DNA of 64,000 bases from Melioribacteraceae bacterium (GCA_023230485.1 JALNXG010000001.1:116694-180693), one strand, 5' to 3'. Counted from the first letter of the stretch, positions 19,201 through 28,776 are shown. Notes: a model not told the origin generated them from the letters alone. Numbers and translations: made by a program.

Positions 19201-22200
19201 AGACTAACTTAAATTGGGCTGGTATGATGAAACCACTTTCCTCTACTGCTAATAACTTAGTAGAAGAGAATATTGAATTTATTGAATTTTGGATGTACAC
19301 TATTGCTGCTCCCGAAAACTTAAAACTTCATATTGATCTTGGACAAATTAGTGAAGATGTAATCCCAAACGGAAGATTAGATACCGAGGATAAGAACTCG
19401 AATGACCTTGTAGATGAAGGAGAGGATACTGGTATTGACGGTCTTAGAGATTTCGAAGAGCCAAATTATAATGCTACAACTAACCCCGATCCAAGTTTTG
19501 ATAATTATTATTTTGCTGCCGGTGCAAATGTAGATTACTCTCGTGTCGTAGCTACAGAAGGGAATGCTAAGTCTACCGAACTTGGCAGACTTCCTGATTC
19601 AGAGGATTTAAATAGAAATTTTACTCTAGATCGAGTAAATAGTTATTTTAGATATGAAGTCCCATTGGATACAAGTAAAACAACGAATCCATTTATTCAG
19701 GGTGGTGGTTATAAGGGCAGTGGTTGGTATCTATTCAAAGTCCCTTTGAAAGATTTTGTTGAAAAATTTGGTGATCCGAGTTTCTCCGTAGTAGAAACAA
19801 TACGTTTCTGGGTTTCAGGTGCTTCCTCTCCTGTCCATCTAAGATTCGCAGAATTAAATCTTGTAGGTAATCAATGGCAGAAAGTTCTCACACCGCCGAA
19901 AGTAACGGCAGAAGATACTGTAATGACAGTTTCAGTTATTAATTACGAAGATAATCCGGAATATTATTTGCCGGATGGTGTAAAACAAGAACGAGACCGA
20001 ACAAATCCCGATCAGCAAGTTCTTAAAAACGAGCAATCTCTTAATTTGATAATCAATCAACTCGAAGATGGTGATAAAAGAGAAGTAGTTAAATATCTCT
20101 ATAAACCGTTAGACGTATTTAATTATCAAGAAATGAAATTATTTATACATGGTGATTTGAGAAATGCGCCAGGTTCTATTTCGCATTATAATGATCCAAT
20201 AGATTATGCTTCTGAAGTATATTTACGTTTCGGTTCTGATACATCTAACTATTATGAATATCGTCAACCGGTTCAAGCTAATTGGAATGAAGTGAGTTTG
20301 GTTTTCTCTGAGTTAACTGCAATTAAGCAGAGAAGAGATACAACCCAAATAAAAGGTGTTTATTTAGTGCCATTAGCTGATCTTCCGGGACATACATATG
20401 GTGTTAGAGGTAATCCTACTCTTACACGAATCTCTTTCTTCCAAATAGGTATTATAAATCCTACTGATAAGGGGACAAAAGGGGAGAGAGTTTCTGGAGA
20501 TGTTTGGATTAATGAGCTACGCGTTCTCGGTGCTGATGATACACCCGGCTGGGCTTATACAGCTTCCACTTCTTTCCAGTTAGCTGATTTATTAAAAGTC
20601 AATTTTAATATTAGTCAGACTAATCCCTATTTCCACAAACTATCGGAGAGATTCGGTTCTAGAGATGATAGAAGAAATTGGGGTATGTCGGTAGATCTAG
20701 ATGTTCTTAAATTGATCCCTTTAAATCTTACGGGGAGTAATTTTAAGGTTACTTATTCGAGAAATGAATCTACAACGAACCCACTTTATATGCCCGGGAC
20801 TGATATTAAGGTAGATCAAGCTCAAAAACAAATTGAAGCTAATTTAATTGAGAAGAATGTTGACCCTGCTATTATTCAAGAACAATTAAAAAGTATAAAG
20901 GCACAAACTCAATCAGTTTCTGTATCCGAAATTTGGAGTGTTCAGAATTTTAGAATTAAAATACCTACTGATTTTTGGCTTATTAGAGATACATTTAATA
21001 GTCTTGCTTTTAATTTTACTTATAATAAATCGATGAGCCGAAGCCCTACTATCATTAATGATTTTAAATGGTCTTGGAATGCCGGAGCATCTTATTCGGT
21101 TAATTTAAGCAGAGATAATTTTTTCAAACCGTTGGATATCCCTTTCTTAGGTGATATTTTAGATATTTTTACTGACTATCGAGATGTAAAAGTATTTTAT
21201 GCACCTACATCCATATCATCTAGTCTTACTGCTTCGAGAAGAAGGACTTTTCAGGTTAATAGGACTTCGCCTAATAAACCTAATATCCAGAGAGATTTCA
21301 CTACGAGTCGCGGAGCTGGTATTGCTTGGTCTATTACAGAGGGTGGTTTACTAAACATAGGATTTAATTATAATTTTGATATACAATCATCATTGGCTTA
21401 TCTACTTACCGAAAATGATTTAGAAAGAGCAGAAGGTGATGTTTGGCGTGATATTTTTTCCGGCGATATGTTCGGTAAAGATTATAATTATAGACAAAAT
21501 TTTGATTTAAGACTTAGTCCTAAAGTGCCATCGATTTGGGACTTGAATAAATATATATCATTAACTACTAATTATTCAGTTTCATATACATGGCAAAATA
21601 ATTTCCAGCAAGAGGAGCTTGGAAGATCGGCAGGATATTCAAATAGAATAAGTGCAGGATTAAATATTAGATTAAAATCAATCTTTGCACCTTTATTTAA
21701 GGTAGAAACTGAAAAAGACGCACCAAAAGGAACAATTCAAGCTCCTGCTCAAGGAGGCAGAAGAAGTGGTACAAGGGAGCAAACTCAACAACCATTGATA
21801 CAGAAACCCGCACCACAAAACCCTCAGCCGCCGCCAACAGTTGCAGCTGCTCCAAAGCGCAGAAAAAATCCGCGTGCATCAATGTTCGCAAATAATACTA
21901 ATATTAACCCGGCAGATACATCAGGATTAAGCACTCCTCTTATTCAGAGAGATTCTGTGGCACAGAATCGTCAGAGAATAGCGGTGGATTCAGTAACTCA
22001 AGTACTTAACTTAGCGCAAGCAGATTCTGTTACTAGGAATAGATCACTCTTCCAAGCGGATTCTACTTTTGATAAGGGTGTTGTAGCTCATCGAGATAAT
22101 TCGATTATCAGCGATTCATTAGCATTTTCTGATTCATTAGTAGTTGCCGATTCTTTGGATAATGTACCATCCGAACCAATTTATATGATTGGATTAGAAT

Positions 22201-23420
22201 ATTTAAAACTAGGAGTTAAATGGCTCTTGCTTGATTATGATCAAATCAGTCTTAATTTCTCGCAGCAAAGCAGTTTAACCGGCAGTGGTCTTAAAGGTAC
22301 AGGGACGGGATTTAATAATTTCTTTGGAATTAAACAATCAGGAAGTGCCGGACCTAATAGACTTTTCATGCTTGGTCTTACGAATAAAATAGGGGATCGC
22401 GCTCCCAATGGAAACCTTTCTGACAATTATTCTCATAAGAATCAATTTGATATTAAAACTTCCAGACCACTTTGGGAGGGTGCTCAATTAGATCTTAACT
22501 GGACAGTAGGTTGGGGCTTAAATAAATCTACGACAATTCAGACAGATTCGATGGGAGTTGTTTCTATAAAGAATTTAACTTCCACCGGCGATATTACTCG
22601 TTCATTCGTAAGCTTACCACCTGTATTATTTATTTCAGGCGGGATTAAAAAAGTAGCAGAGCTTTATGACAAAACTTCTCCACGCCCAACAGAGAATTTA
22701 TCTAAAGCATTTGTCGAAGGATTGGAAACTTTCTCATTATTCTCAAAAGTTCCAGTTTTGAAAGATGTAATGAAATATATACCAAGACCAAATTGGTCAT
22801 TAACGTGGAACGGTTTAGAAAAAATTGAATGGCTAAGTTTTGCTAAGAAAGTTTCTTTGCAGCACGCATATTCATCGACTTATAATGAAGGTTGGAAAAT
22901 CAATACCGATGGTCTTCATGAAGTTCAATCTCAGAAGATAGAGTTTGGTTTTAACCCACTTCTAGGATTAAGTATGCAATTTGATAAAGTACTTGGCGGT
23001 AATTTTACCAGCTCCTTTAGGTTCTCCACAAAAACTATTTATAATTTAGGAGCTACAACAAGAAACATTACAGAGAGTTTTACAAAGGATATCAACGTTT
23101 CAGCAAGTTATCAAAAGTCAGGTTTTGAGCTTCCGTTATTCGGAATTTCACTTAAGAACGATTTGGAAGTTTCAGTCTCTTACACAAGTGGTAAATCATC
23201 AAGTTTAGTTTATAAGATGGATAATTTCAAAGAAGCTGGTGAACCTTTGGATGGAACTACAAGGACTACTATTGAGCCAAAAGTTAAATATGTAATGAGT
23301 TCACGCGTAACACTTTCAATTTTCTATCGCCGAACATCAGTAGAACCTCAGGGTGCTTCACGAATACCACCAACTACAACAAACGAAGCCGGCATTGATG
23401 TTCATATTTCGATTCAATAA
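16242..23420 (+). CDS. sprA: Type IX secretion translocon / gliding protein SprA
   Basis: 2392 residues, a length typical of SprA (Sov), the giant outer-membrane barrel through which T9SS substrates leave the cell. N-terminal membrane/signal segment about residues 22-42. An Asp-Ser-rich linker (residues 105-140) follows, then repeated SprA features such as LGLRGNIQFSKKTSLGFSY and IAYIDDFEGAKRTIP, the latter a hallmark of the family as I recall it. About residues 1825-1960 form a Gln/Pro- and Asp-Ser-rich low-complexity insert. A TAG codon lies in frame directly before ATG 16242, so the start cannot be further upstream; a GGAGGG sequence sits 32 bases away, too far to be its ribosome site. The plug protein and PorX genes lie nearby. 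Confidence 0.93.
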   Translation: MFNIYHRYNIHYSLRNILKLGLKFFFVPFFILYVAISLGFSGQHTTQSNDLLLFDNCFELLSVIKNDLPNQKFSQNEISHDSQKDLIKPEQIKKIIDLFEAIEDTTKKPAADSLMSQFKIDSLKRIDSLSQDSTARIENFKYQRDDKAYTEFRPSRKLSLYAYPSMNFSSRVVKLDSTGTKVTITDNILGKGARPFLEMPLDEYIDFRLKSIRRDVWEQIGYKYELKNSTKDLSQLITDITNIEIPLPSTSFLSIFGPPKISLKINGAVDIHGAWRNETTEGITTSALGNTRNEPDFKQQVQINLNGTIGDKLTINADWNTERTFQYENQLKIKYTGYEDEIVQSVEAGNVSLQTSSLVGGSEALFGVKAQFQMGPLSLTALASQKKGEIQEVSVSGGAKAQQFEIHVYDYSSNHYFLHKMYADRNLAIFNNYYSSAIPSVTDSVLVKDIEVWKTITGLVNPNERKGNAFINLEPRRRGDLLNVQRDSTLQSIPGVQEIGRRFVLLIQGIDYDYHAETGYISFRTQIQDQDAVAVAFRTEGPTTSPDDDRYYGEFLADVAADTSAQIVLKLVKPANLQPQFKDAWILQLRNIYPIGGREVKEEGFKLDLLYRIEGQEPRSDYDGIKLLETFGLDRTDQSGTSATPDGAFDFFPNKTIKPSTGEVIFPFLEPFGRDLPNSLPDSLRYDAVYDTTVTFAKQDRSKDKFIISGEYSAAVSSVYTIGFNVVENSVKVLLNGMQLTEGTDYTVDYNIGQIIIRKAEALVPGADLKITYEQNDLFQLASKTLLGLRGNIQFSKKTSLGFSYLNLNQQTLSDKVRIGEEPLNNSIFGADFQTSIDLPFITKGLDKIISTSAVSNFALKGEFAYIDPDPNTKKSNITSDAGKSIAYIDDFEGAKRTIPMGMAYGSWKDVSVPNNLPIIGKFPEIKQMDYKANSYWYNINPSDVTVQNLYGDRKQTSREEQQITALDFVYNPNTRGYYNWNPTLDQTNLNWAGMMKPLSSTANNLVEENIEFIEFWMYTIAAPENLKLHIDLGQISEDVIPNGRLDTEDKNSNDLVDEGEDTGIDGLRDFEEPNYNATTNPDPSFDNYYFAAGANVDYSRVVATEGNAKSTELGRLPDSEDLNRNFTLDRVNSYFRYEVPLDTSKTTNPFIQGGGYKGSGWYLFKVPLKDFVEKFGDPSFSVVETIRFWVSGASSPVHLRFAELNLVGNQWQKVLTPPKVTAEDTVMTVSVINYEDNPEYYLPDGVKQERDRTNPDQQVLKNEQSLNLIINQLEDGDKREVVKYLYKPLDVFNYQEMKLFIHGDLRNAPGSISHYNDPIDYASEVYLRFGSDTSNYYEYRQPVQANWNEVSLVFSELTAIKQRRDTTQIKGVYLVPLADLPGHTYGVRGNPTLTRISFFQIGIINPTDKGTKGERVSGDVWINELRVLGADDTPGWAYTASTSFQLADLLKVNFNISQTNPYFHKLSERFGSRDDRRNWGMSVDLDVLKLIPLNLTGSNFKVTYSRNESTTNPLYMPGTDIKVDQAQKQIEANLIEKNVDPAIIQEQLKSIKAQTQSVSVSEIWSVQNFRIKIPTDFWLIRDTFNSLAFNFTYNKSMSRSPTIINDFKWSWNAGASYSVNLSRDNFFKPLDIPFLGDILDIFTDYRDVKVFYAPTSISSSLTASRRRTFQVNRTSPNKPNIQRDFTTSRGAGIAWSITEGGLLNIGFNYNFDIQSSLAYLLTENDLERAEGDVWRDIFSGDMFGKDYNYRQNFDLRLSPKVPSIWDLNKYISLTTNYSVSYTWQNNFQQEELGRSAGYSNRISAGLNIRLKSIFAPLFKVETEKDAPKGTIQAPAQGGRRSGTREQTQQPLIQKPAPQNPQPPPTVAAAPKRRKNPRASMFANNTNINPADTSGLSTPLIQRDSVAQNRQRIAVDSVTQVLNLAQADSVTRNRSLFQADSTFDKGVVAHRDNSIISDSLAFSDSLVVADSLDNVPSEPIYMIGLEYLKLGVKWLLLDYDQISLNFSQQSSLTGSGLKGTGTGFNNFFGIKQSGSAGPNRLFMLGLTNKIGDRAPNGNLSDNYSHKNQFDIKTSRPLWEGAQLDLNWTVGWGLNKSTTIQTDSMGVVSIKNLTSTGDITRSFVSLPPVLFISGGIKKVAELYDKTSPRPTENLSKAFVEGLETFSLFSKVPVLKDVMKYIPRPNWSLTWNGLEKIEWLSFAKKVSLQHAYSSTYNEGWKINTDGLHEVQSQKIEFGFNPLLGLSMQFDKVLGGNFTSSFRFSTKTIYNLGATTRNITESFTKDINVSASYQKSGFELPLFGISLKNDLEVSVSYTSGKSSSLVYKMDNFKEAGEPLDGTTRTTIEPKVKYVMSSRVTLSIFYRRTSVEPQGASRIPPTTTNEAGIDVHISIQ

Positions 23421-23435
23421 ATAAAGGATTAGAAA

Positions 23436-25013
23436 ATGTCTCCAAGAAGAAATAAGATTTTATGGGTAGATGACGAAATTGAATTATTGCGCTCGCATGT
23501 TATTTTCTTAAATGAAAAAGGGTATGAAGTCCAAACTGTAACAAATGGCGAAGATGCAATTGATGAAATTAAAAATGAGAATTATGATCTAATATTTTTA
23601 GATGAAATGATGCCGGGTCTCGGTGGTTTAGAAACTTTAGCCCAGATAAAAGAAATTAATCCGGCTTTACCGGTTGTAATGATTACTAAAAGTGAAGAAG
23701 AGACATTAATGCACGAAGCAATCGGGAGTAAGATTAGTGATTATTTAATTAAGCCCGTTCTTCCTTCACAGGTTCTTATGGTCTGTAAAAAATTTCTTGA
23801 AAGTTCTAAAATTTCTGACGAGTATGTAGCTAAAGATTATCTTGAGGCATTCAATGAGATTACAGAACGTCTAATGCAAAATCCTGATTATAATGATTGG
23901 ATTGAGATATACTCAAAATTAGTTAATTGGGATATGGAATTAGATGAACATCCTGAAGTGGACCTTAGACAAACTCTTAACGATCAAAGAAAAGAATGCA
24001 ATAAAGAATTTTCAAAATATGTAGAGAAGAATTTTTCAGATTGGATTTATAGTACAAAAGAGGATGTCCCTGATTTTTCTCCATCAATTACAGAAAAATA
24101 TGTTTTCCCGCATATTGTAGAACATAAGGGACCTGTTTTTTATTTTGTTATTGATTGTCTCCGTCTGGATCAATGGTTAATGATGGAAAAAGTGCTAAGA
24201 AATTTTTTCAGAATTGAAAAAGATTACTATTATTCTATTTTACCAACTTCCACACCTTATGCTCGCAATGCACTCTTTGCAGGGTTATATCCTTCAGAAA
24301 TAGAAAAAAATTATCCGGAATTATGGACTTCCGATAACGAAGATGATGAAAGAAGCATGAATAAATATGAAAAGGATTTATTGCAGTTATTATTAGATCG
24401 GAAGAGAATTAAATTAGATAATGAAATGAAGTTTATGAAAATTATCGATCCTGATGTCGGGAGGTCTTTTGAAAATAATATTGCTTCACACAAAAAAACT
24501 CATTTCATGGCAGTAGTAGTAAATTTTCTTGATATGATTGCTCATGGAAGATCAGATTCGGAAATACTAAAAGAGATAGCTCCCGATGAATCTGCTTACC
24601 GCTCTCTAACAAATAGCTGGTTTCTGCATTCATCATTATTAGGGACACTAAAAACAATTGCAACTATGCCTAAAGCAAAGGTAATAATCACGACCGATCA
24701 TGGAAGTATTCGTGCATTAAGAGGTGCTAAGGTTTTAGGTGATAGAGAAGCGAGCGCAAATCTGCGATTTAAATATGGAAGAAATCTAAAAGTAGATGAT
24801 AAACATGCAGTTTATATAAAGAATCCATCAGATTACAAATTACCTAAGCGGGGCGTTACGATTAATTATATTATTGCAAAGGAAGATTATTATTTTGTTT
24901 ATCCGACTGACTATCATAAATATTTAAGTCATTATAAAGATAGCTTCCAACATGGTGGTATATCAATGGAAGAGATGATTCTTCCTGTTATTACTATGGA
25001 AAGCCGAGCTTAA
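23436..25013 (+). CDS. porX: PorX-type response regulator with PglZ/alkaline phosphatase-like domain
   Basis: 525 residues. Receiver domain residues 6-125 with acidic pocket Asp12-Asp13, phosphoacceptor Asp56 (IFLDEM) and the conserved Lys in MITK. A linker follows, then a PglZ/alkaline phosphatase-superfamily domain (about residues 200-520) with FYFVIDCLRLDQW, STPYARNALFAGLYP, ITTDHGSI and DSFQHGGISMEEMILPV motifs for metal binding. There is no DNA-binding domain. In Porphyromonas and Flavobacterium PorX, with the sensor PorY, controls T9SS genes and its output domain hydrolyses oligonucleotide second messengers. Sixteen bases after sprA, with an AAAGGA ribosome site, so probably in one operon with sprA. 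PorY is not in the window. Confidence 0.92.
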   Translation: MSPRRNKILWVDDEIELLRSHVIFLNEKGYEVQTVTNGEDAIDEIKNENYDLIFLDEMMPGLGGLETLAQIKEINPALPVVMITKSEEETLMHEAIGSKISDYLIKPVLPSQVLMVCKKFLESSKISDEYVAKDYLEAFNEITERLMQNPDYNDWIEIYSKLVNWDMELDEHPEVDLRQTLNDQRKECNKEFSKYVEKNFSDWIYSTKEDVPDFSPSITEKYVFPHIVEHKGPVFYFVIDCLRLDQWLMMEKVLRNFFRIEKDYYYSILPTSTPYARNALFAGLYPSEIEKNYPELWTSDNEDDERSMNKYEKDLLQLLLDRKRIKLDNEMKFMKIIDPDVGRSFENNIASHKKTHFMAVVVNFLDMIAHGRSDSEILKEIAPDESAYRSLTNSWFLHSSLLGTLKTIATMPKAKVIITTDHGSIRALRGAKVLGDREASANLRFKYGRNLKVDDKHAVYIKNPSDYKLPKRGVTINYIIAKEDYYFVYPTDYHKYLSHYKDSFQHGGISMEEMILPVITMESRA

Positions 25014-25016
25014 ATA

Positions 25017-25436
25017 ATGGTCGGTACTTATTTATGCAACTCAGAAGATGAAACTCGGCAATTAGCAGAAAAATTCGCCGCATCATTGATTCCGGGTACT
25101 GTCGTTTTGCTATGCGGTAATCTTGGTGCAGGTAAGACTTTTTTCGTCCGTTCTGTTTGCAGCTATTTTAATATTCCTGAGATATCTAGTCCTTCATTTT
25201 CTATTATTAATTCTTATTCAGGGAAATACGATATTACTCATATAGATTTTTACAGGATAAACGATATTGAAGAACTTTTCCCGATTGGATTCTATGACTA
25301 TCTAAATGATATCTCAATAAAGTTTATTGAATGGGCAGATATGTTTCCTGAAATATTTGCGACAAACTATTTTATGATTAATTTTATAAGTAAAGAAGAT
25401 GATTCAAGAGAAATCACAATTAAATATTATGAATAA
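25017..25436 (+). CDS. tsaE: tRNA t6A biosynthesis ATPase TsaE
   Basis: 139 residues. Walker A loop GNLGAGKT at residues 34-41, followed by SSPSFSIINSY and THIDFYRI, which are conserved in TsaE (YjeE). It is the ATPase of the TsaBDE complex that transfers threonylcarbamoyl to adenosine 37 of tRNAs reading ANN codons. It lies three bases after porX and overlaps tsaB by eight bases. Confidence 0.93.
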   Translation: MVGTYLCNSEDETRQLAEKFAASLIPGTVVLLCGNLGAGKTFFVRSVCSYFNIPEISSPSFSIINSYSGKYDITHIDFYRINDIEELFPIGFYDYLNDISIKFIEWADMFPEIFATNYFMINFISKEDDSREITIKYYE

Positions 25437-26067
25437 TTATTTCCCATATTTGGCAATTGAAACTTCGGCAAAAGTCTGTAGTACAGCACTTTTAATTAAT
25501 GAAAAAGAATACTATGAATTGAATTTTAATAAAGCTCATATTCATTCAGAAAAAATTATTTATTGCATAGATGAACTATTAAAAAAAGCTGAAATAGACA
25601 AAAAAGAATTGAAAGTAATTGCAGTATCGAAAGGACCTGGTTCATTTACAGGTTTGCGAATTGGATTAGCAACTGCAAAAGCATTATCGCAGGCACTTGA
25701 TATACCTTTAGTTCCTGTTCCCACCTTCCATGCTATGGCTTTATACATTTCAAATTTTCTAAACGAAGGGGAACAGTTTTTTATTATTACAAAGGCAAAC
25801 CTTGGAGAATATTATTCAGCGAAATTTATTTCTAAATCTAATTCTTACGAAATCCTTAATGAAGTAACCATTATTAAAGATGAAGAATTAATAGAGATAA
25901 AAAAACAAAATAAAATATTTGGAGGTTATTCAGGTAACTATGAAAATCCGACAGCAATTTCAATTGCTTGGTGGGCTTATTTTTATGGTAAAGATTTATT
26001 AACTTCCGATATCGATTATTTAGAACCGGAATACATTAAAAAATTTGTGGTAAAGGTGAAGAAATGA
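25429..26067 (+). CDS. tsaB: tRNA t6A biosynthesis subunit TsaB
   Basis: 212 residues from ATG 25429, an actin-fold (ASKHA) scaffold protein that pairs with TsaD. Motifs: LAIETSAKVCSTAL near the start and SKGPGSFTGLRIGLATAKALSQAL around residue 70. The frame is open further upstream to 25399, but that extension lies within tsaE and has no homology to TsaB, so the start at 25429 (MNNYFPYLAIETS) is chosen. It overlaps tsaE by eight bases and the following DUF1573 gene by four. Confidence 0.93.
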   Translation: MNNYFPYLAIETSAKVCSTALLINEKEYYELNFNKAHIHSEKIIYCIDELLKKAEIDKKELKVIAVSKGPGSFTGLRIGLATAKALSQALDIPLVPVPTFHAMALYISNFLNEGEQFFIITKANLGEYYSAKFISKSNSYEILNEVTIIKDEELIEIKKQNKIFGGYSGNYENPTAISIAWWAYFYGKDLLTSDIDYLEPEYIKKFVVKVKK

Positions 26068-26774
26068 AAAAATATTTATTAATCTCATTATTTATATTAT
26101 TTGGAAATTTAATAGCACAACCTGCTATTTCAGTAGAGAAACCGAGCTTTGATTTTGGAGTAATCCACGAAGGTGAAAATGTAACTCACAATTTTGAAAT
26201 CGTTAATACAGGTAATAGCGATTTGAAGATAACTCGTGTTTATGCTTCTTGCGGTTGCACAGCTGTAGAACCTGAAAAAGAATTATTGAAGCCGGGTGAA
26301 AAAACATCTGTAATGGCAGAATTTAATTCGACAGGAAGATTGGGCATTCAAGAAAAATATATTTTCATTAATTCTAATGATCCTAAGCAGAAAGAATTAC
26401 GTCTTCATTTCAAAGCTGACGTTAAACCAAAAGTAGAAGCCGTTAATAATACTGAATCAAAATTATCTCTTACAAAAAACTATTTCGATTTCGGTAACGT
26501 AAAAGAGGGAAAGATTGTAGAAGTTACGATTGCATTTAAAAATAGTGGTAAAAAAGAATTAATAATAAAGGATGTAAAGACTTCATGTGGATGCACTGCC
26601 GTCCTTCTATCAAGTAAAAAACTTAAACCGGGTGAGCAAGGGGATATGAGAATTGAATTAGACACTTCAAATAGAAGTGGTAAATTGACGAGAACCGTTA
26701 CCTTATATTCAAATGACCCTGTTGATCCAAGTCAAACAATTACAATATTTGCAAATATAACCGAGAATAAATAA
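26064..26774 (+). CDS. Exported protein with two DUF1573 domains
   Basis: 236 residues. Signal peptide ([16 protein letters not shown]), then two tandem DUF1573 domains of about 100 residues each. Each begins with FDFG and holds an SCGCTAV motif (near residues 70 and 175). The family is an Ig-like fold common in Bacteroidota envelopes; its function is unknown. The paired Cys in each SCGCT could form a disulfide or bind metal. ATG overlaps the tsaB stop (ATGA). Confidence 0.85.
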   Translation: MKKYLLISLFILFGNLIAQPAISVEKPSFDFGVIHEGENVTHNFEIVNTGNSDLKITRVYASCGCTAVEPEKELLKPGEKTSVMAEFNSTGRLGIQEKYIFINSNDPKQKELRLHFKADVKPKVEAVNNTESKLSLTKNYFDFGNVKEGKIVEVTIAFKNSGKKELIIKDVKTSCGCTAVLLSSKKLKPGEQGDMRIELDTSNRSGKLTRTVTLYSNDPVDPSQTITIFANITENK

Positions 26775-26778
26775 ATAT

Positions 26779-27618
26779 ATGGGATGGTTTAAAAGATCCA
26801 AACAAAATATATCGCCAGAAAGTAAAAAAAGTGATATCCCTGATGGTCAATGGTCAAAATGCGGTGACTGCGGCGAGATAGTGCACAATAAACAATTAGA
26901 ACAAAATTATTCCATATGTCCAAAATGCGGATATCATTTCCGTATTGGCAGTCAGCAGTATTTTGATCTGATATTTGATGGGGGAGAATTTAAAGAACTC
27001 GATAAGAAAATGAGGTCTGCCGATCCACTTGAATTTACTGATACAAAAAACTATGCTGAAAGAATTGTTGCAACAATTAAGAAATCAGGATTGAACGATG
27101 CAATAAGAACCGGTGTCGGCAAAATTGAAGGTAAAAAAGCTGTTATTGCTTGTATGGATTTCGGCTTCATTGGTGGAAGCATGGGCTCAGTTGTGGGAGA
27201 AAAAATTTCAAGAGCTATTGAAAAAGCATGCGATGAAAAGATTCCTATGATTCTTATTAGTCAAAGCGGTGGTGCAAGAATGATGGAGGGTGCTTATTCA
27301 TTGATGCAAATGGCAAAGACAAGTACACGCTTATCACGATTAGCAGAGATGAAACTTCCATTTATTTCGGTGCTTACTGATCCCACCACTGGCGGTGTAA
27401 CGGCAAGTTATGCAATGCTAGGTGATGTTATAATTGCTGAACCAAAGGCATTAATTGGTTTTGCCGGGCCTAGAGTAATTAAACAAACTATTGGGCGTGA
27501 TCTGCCGGAGGGATTTCAGCGGTCTGAATTTTTATTAGAGAATGGGTTTCTTGATTTTATTGTTAATCGTAAGGAATTAAAAGAGAAATTAGCTTTACTA
27601 ATGGAATATTTTTCTTAA
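26779..27618 (+). CDS. accD: Acetyl-CoA carboxylase carboxyltransferase subunit beta
   Basis: 279 residues, the usual AccD length. N-terminal zinc ribbon with Cys28, Cys31, Cys47 and Cys50, then the crotonase-fold carboxyltransferase domain with [37 protein letters not shown] and [12 protein letters not shown]. It transfers carboxyl from carboxybiotin to acetyl-CoA, giving malonyl-CoA for fatty acid synthesis. The biotin ligase gene that would activate the carrier protein is 1.2 kb downstream on the other strand. Convergent with the cysteine desulfurase gene, only two bases apart, with no hairpin between. Confidence 0.96.
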   Translation: MGWFKRSKQNISPESKKSDIPDGQWSKCGDCGEIVHNKQLEQNYSICPKCGYHFRIGSQQYFDLIFDGGEFKELDKKMRSADPLEFTDTKNYAERIVATIKKSGLNDAIRTGVGKIEGKKAVIACMDFGFIGGSMGSVVGEKISRAIEKACDEKIPMILISQSGGARMMEGAYSLMQMAKTSTRLSRLAEMKLPFISVLTDPTTGGVTASYAMLGDVIIAEPKALIGFAGPRVIKQTIGRDLPEGFQRSEFLLENGFLDFIVNRKELKEKLALLMEYFS

Positions 27619-27620
27619 AA

Positions 27621-28775
27621 TTATTTTTTGAAGTTTTTGCTTAATTTATAAAAAACTTCAAGTGCATAATCTAATTCATTAGTTGAATTAAAGGGGCTGA
27701 AGGATACTCTTATAGTCCCTTTTGCGTTTTCGTAATCATAGCCGCTATTAAGTAGCACGTGAGATGGCTTTAACGTTCCCGAAGTACAGGCAGAACCAGC
27801 CGAAGCTGCTATACCATTCAGATCAAGATACATCAGCATCGCTTCCGAATCATTATTGTAAATGTTATTATCAAATGTAAAATTCAAAATATATGGGAAA
27901 TCATTAATTGGTTTATTGATTTTTATATCAGAAATTTGATTTAATAAATTATCTCTGAAATAATCACGAAGCATTGTTACATATATATAATTATCATCAA
28001 TTTTATCGTGAATGAGTCTAACTGCTTCGGCAAATCCAATTATCGCTAAAGTGTTCTCTGTCCCACCTCTTCTATTTCTTTCCTGCGAACCGCCAATAAT
28101 TAATGGTTCTAAAGGAGTGCCGCTTTTTACATAAAGAAATCCGGCACCTTTAGGTCCAGCTATTTTATGTGATGAAGCTGCTAATGAATCGATTCCTAAT
28201 TCTTTTACGTCAATTTTTATTTTACCAAAAGCTTGTACGGCATCAGTATGAAAGTATGTATTATTATTTTTGGCAAGTGACGCTAATGATTGTATTTCAT
28301 TAATAGAACCGACTTCATTATTAACATACATAAAAGAGGCTAATGAAACATCATCGGTTAATTCTTTTTTAAATTTTATTTGATCGATTAAAAAATCATT
28401 TCCATTTTCAATCAATGAAATAAGAAAACCAATATTACTAAGTTCTTTTGTATAATCTAGAACGCAGTGATGTTCAATAGGGGAGGAGATTATTCTATTT
28501 TTCCCTCTATCTTTTTTATCACCGATAGAAATGCCTCTTAATGCTAAATTATTAGCTTCTGTTCCGCCGCTTGTAAAATATATTTCACCCGAATCAGCAT
28601 TAATAAAATCAGCGATAATTTCTCGAGCCTCTTCTAATGCTACTCTTACTTTTCTGCCAAAGGAATGAATTGATGATGGGTTGCCATAATTCTCTTTCAT
28701 AAAGGGAACCATTTTTTCAATTACCTTAGGATGAATTGCCGTAGAAGCAGCGTTATCTAAATAAATTTTTTCCAT
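27621..28775 (-). CDS. Cysteine desulfurase (NifS/IscS-type)
   Basis: 384 residues, a PLP enzyme that removes sulfur from cysteine for Fe-S cluster or thionucleoside synthesis. Seen: YLDNAASTAIHPKV at the start, GGTEANNLAL, HTDAVQAFGKI, the PLP lysine in SSHKIAGPKGAGFLYV, and the catalytic cysteine loop SAGSACTSGTL near the end. The last motif places it in the group I (NifS/IscS) branch. IscU and other Fe-S assembly genes are not adjacent, so the role could instead be tRNA thiolation. One base downstream of birA, so likely co-transcribed with it. Confidence 0.92.
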   Translation of the reverse strand: MEKIYLDNAASTAIHPKVIEKMVPFMKENYGNPSSIHSFGRKVRVALEEAREIIADFINADSGEIYFTSGGTEANNLALRGISIGDKKDRGKNRIISSPIEHHCVLDYTKELSNIGFLISLIENGNDFLIDQIKFKKELTDDVSLASFMYVNNEVGSINEIQSLASLAKNNNTYFHTDAVQAFGKIKIDVKELGIDSLAASSHKIAGPKGAGFLYVKSGTPLEPLIIGGSQERNRRGGTENTLAIIGFAEAVRLIHDKIDDNYIYVTMLRDYFRDNLLNQISDIKINKPINDFPYILNFTFDNNIYNNDSEAMLMYLDLNGIAASAGSACTSGTLKPSHVLLNSGYDYENAKGTIRVSFSPFNSTNELDYALEVFYKLSKNFKK

Positions 28776-28776
28776 T

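Noticed and set aside
25399..25428. N-terminal extension of tsaB
   Set aside because: It is translated from within tsaE and does not match the TsaB N-terminus (LAIETSA).
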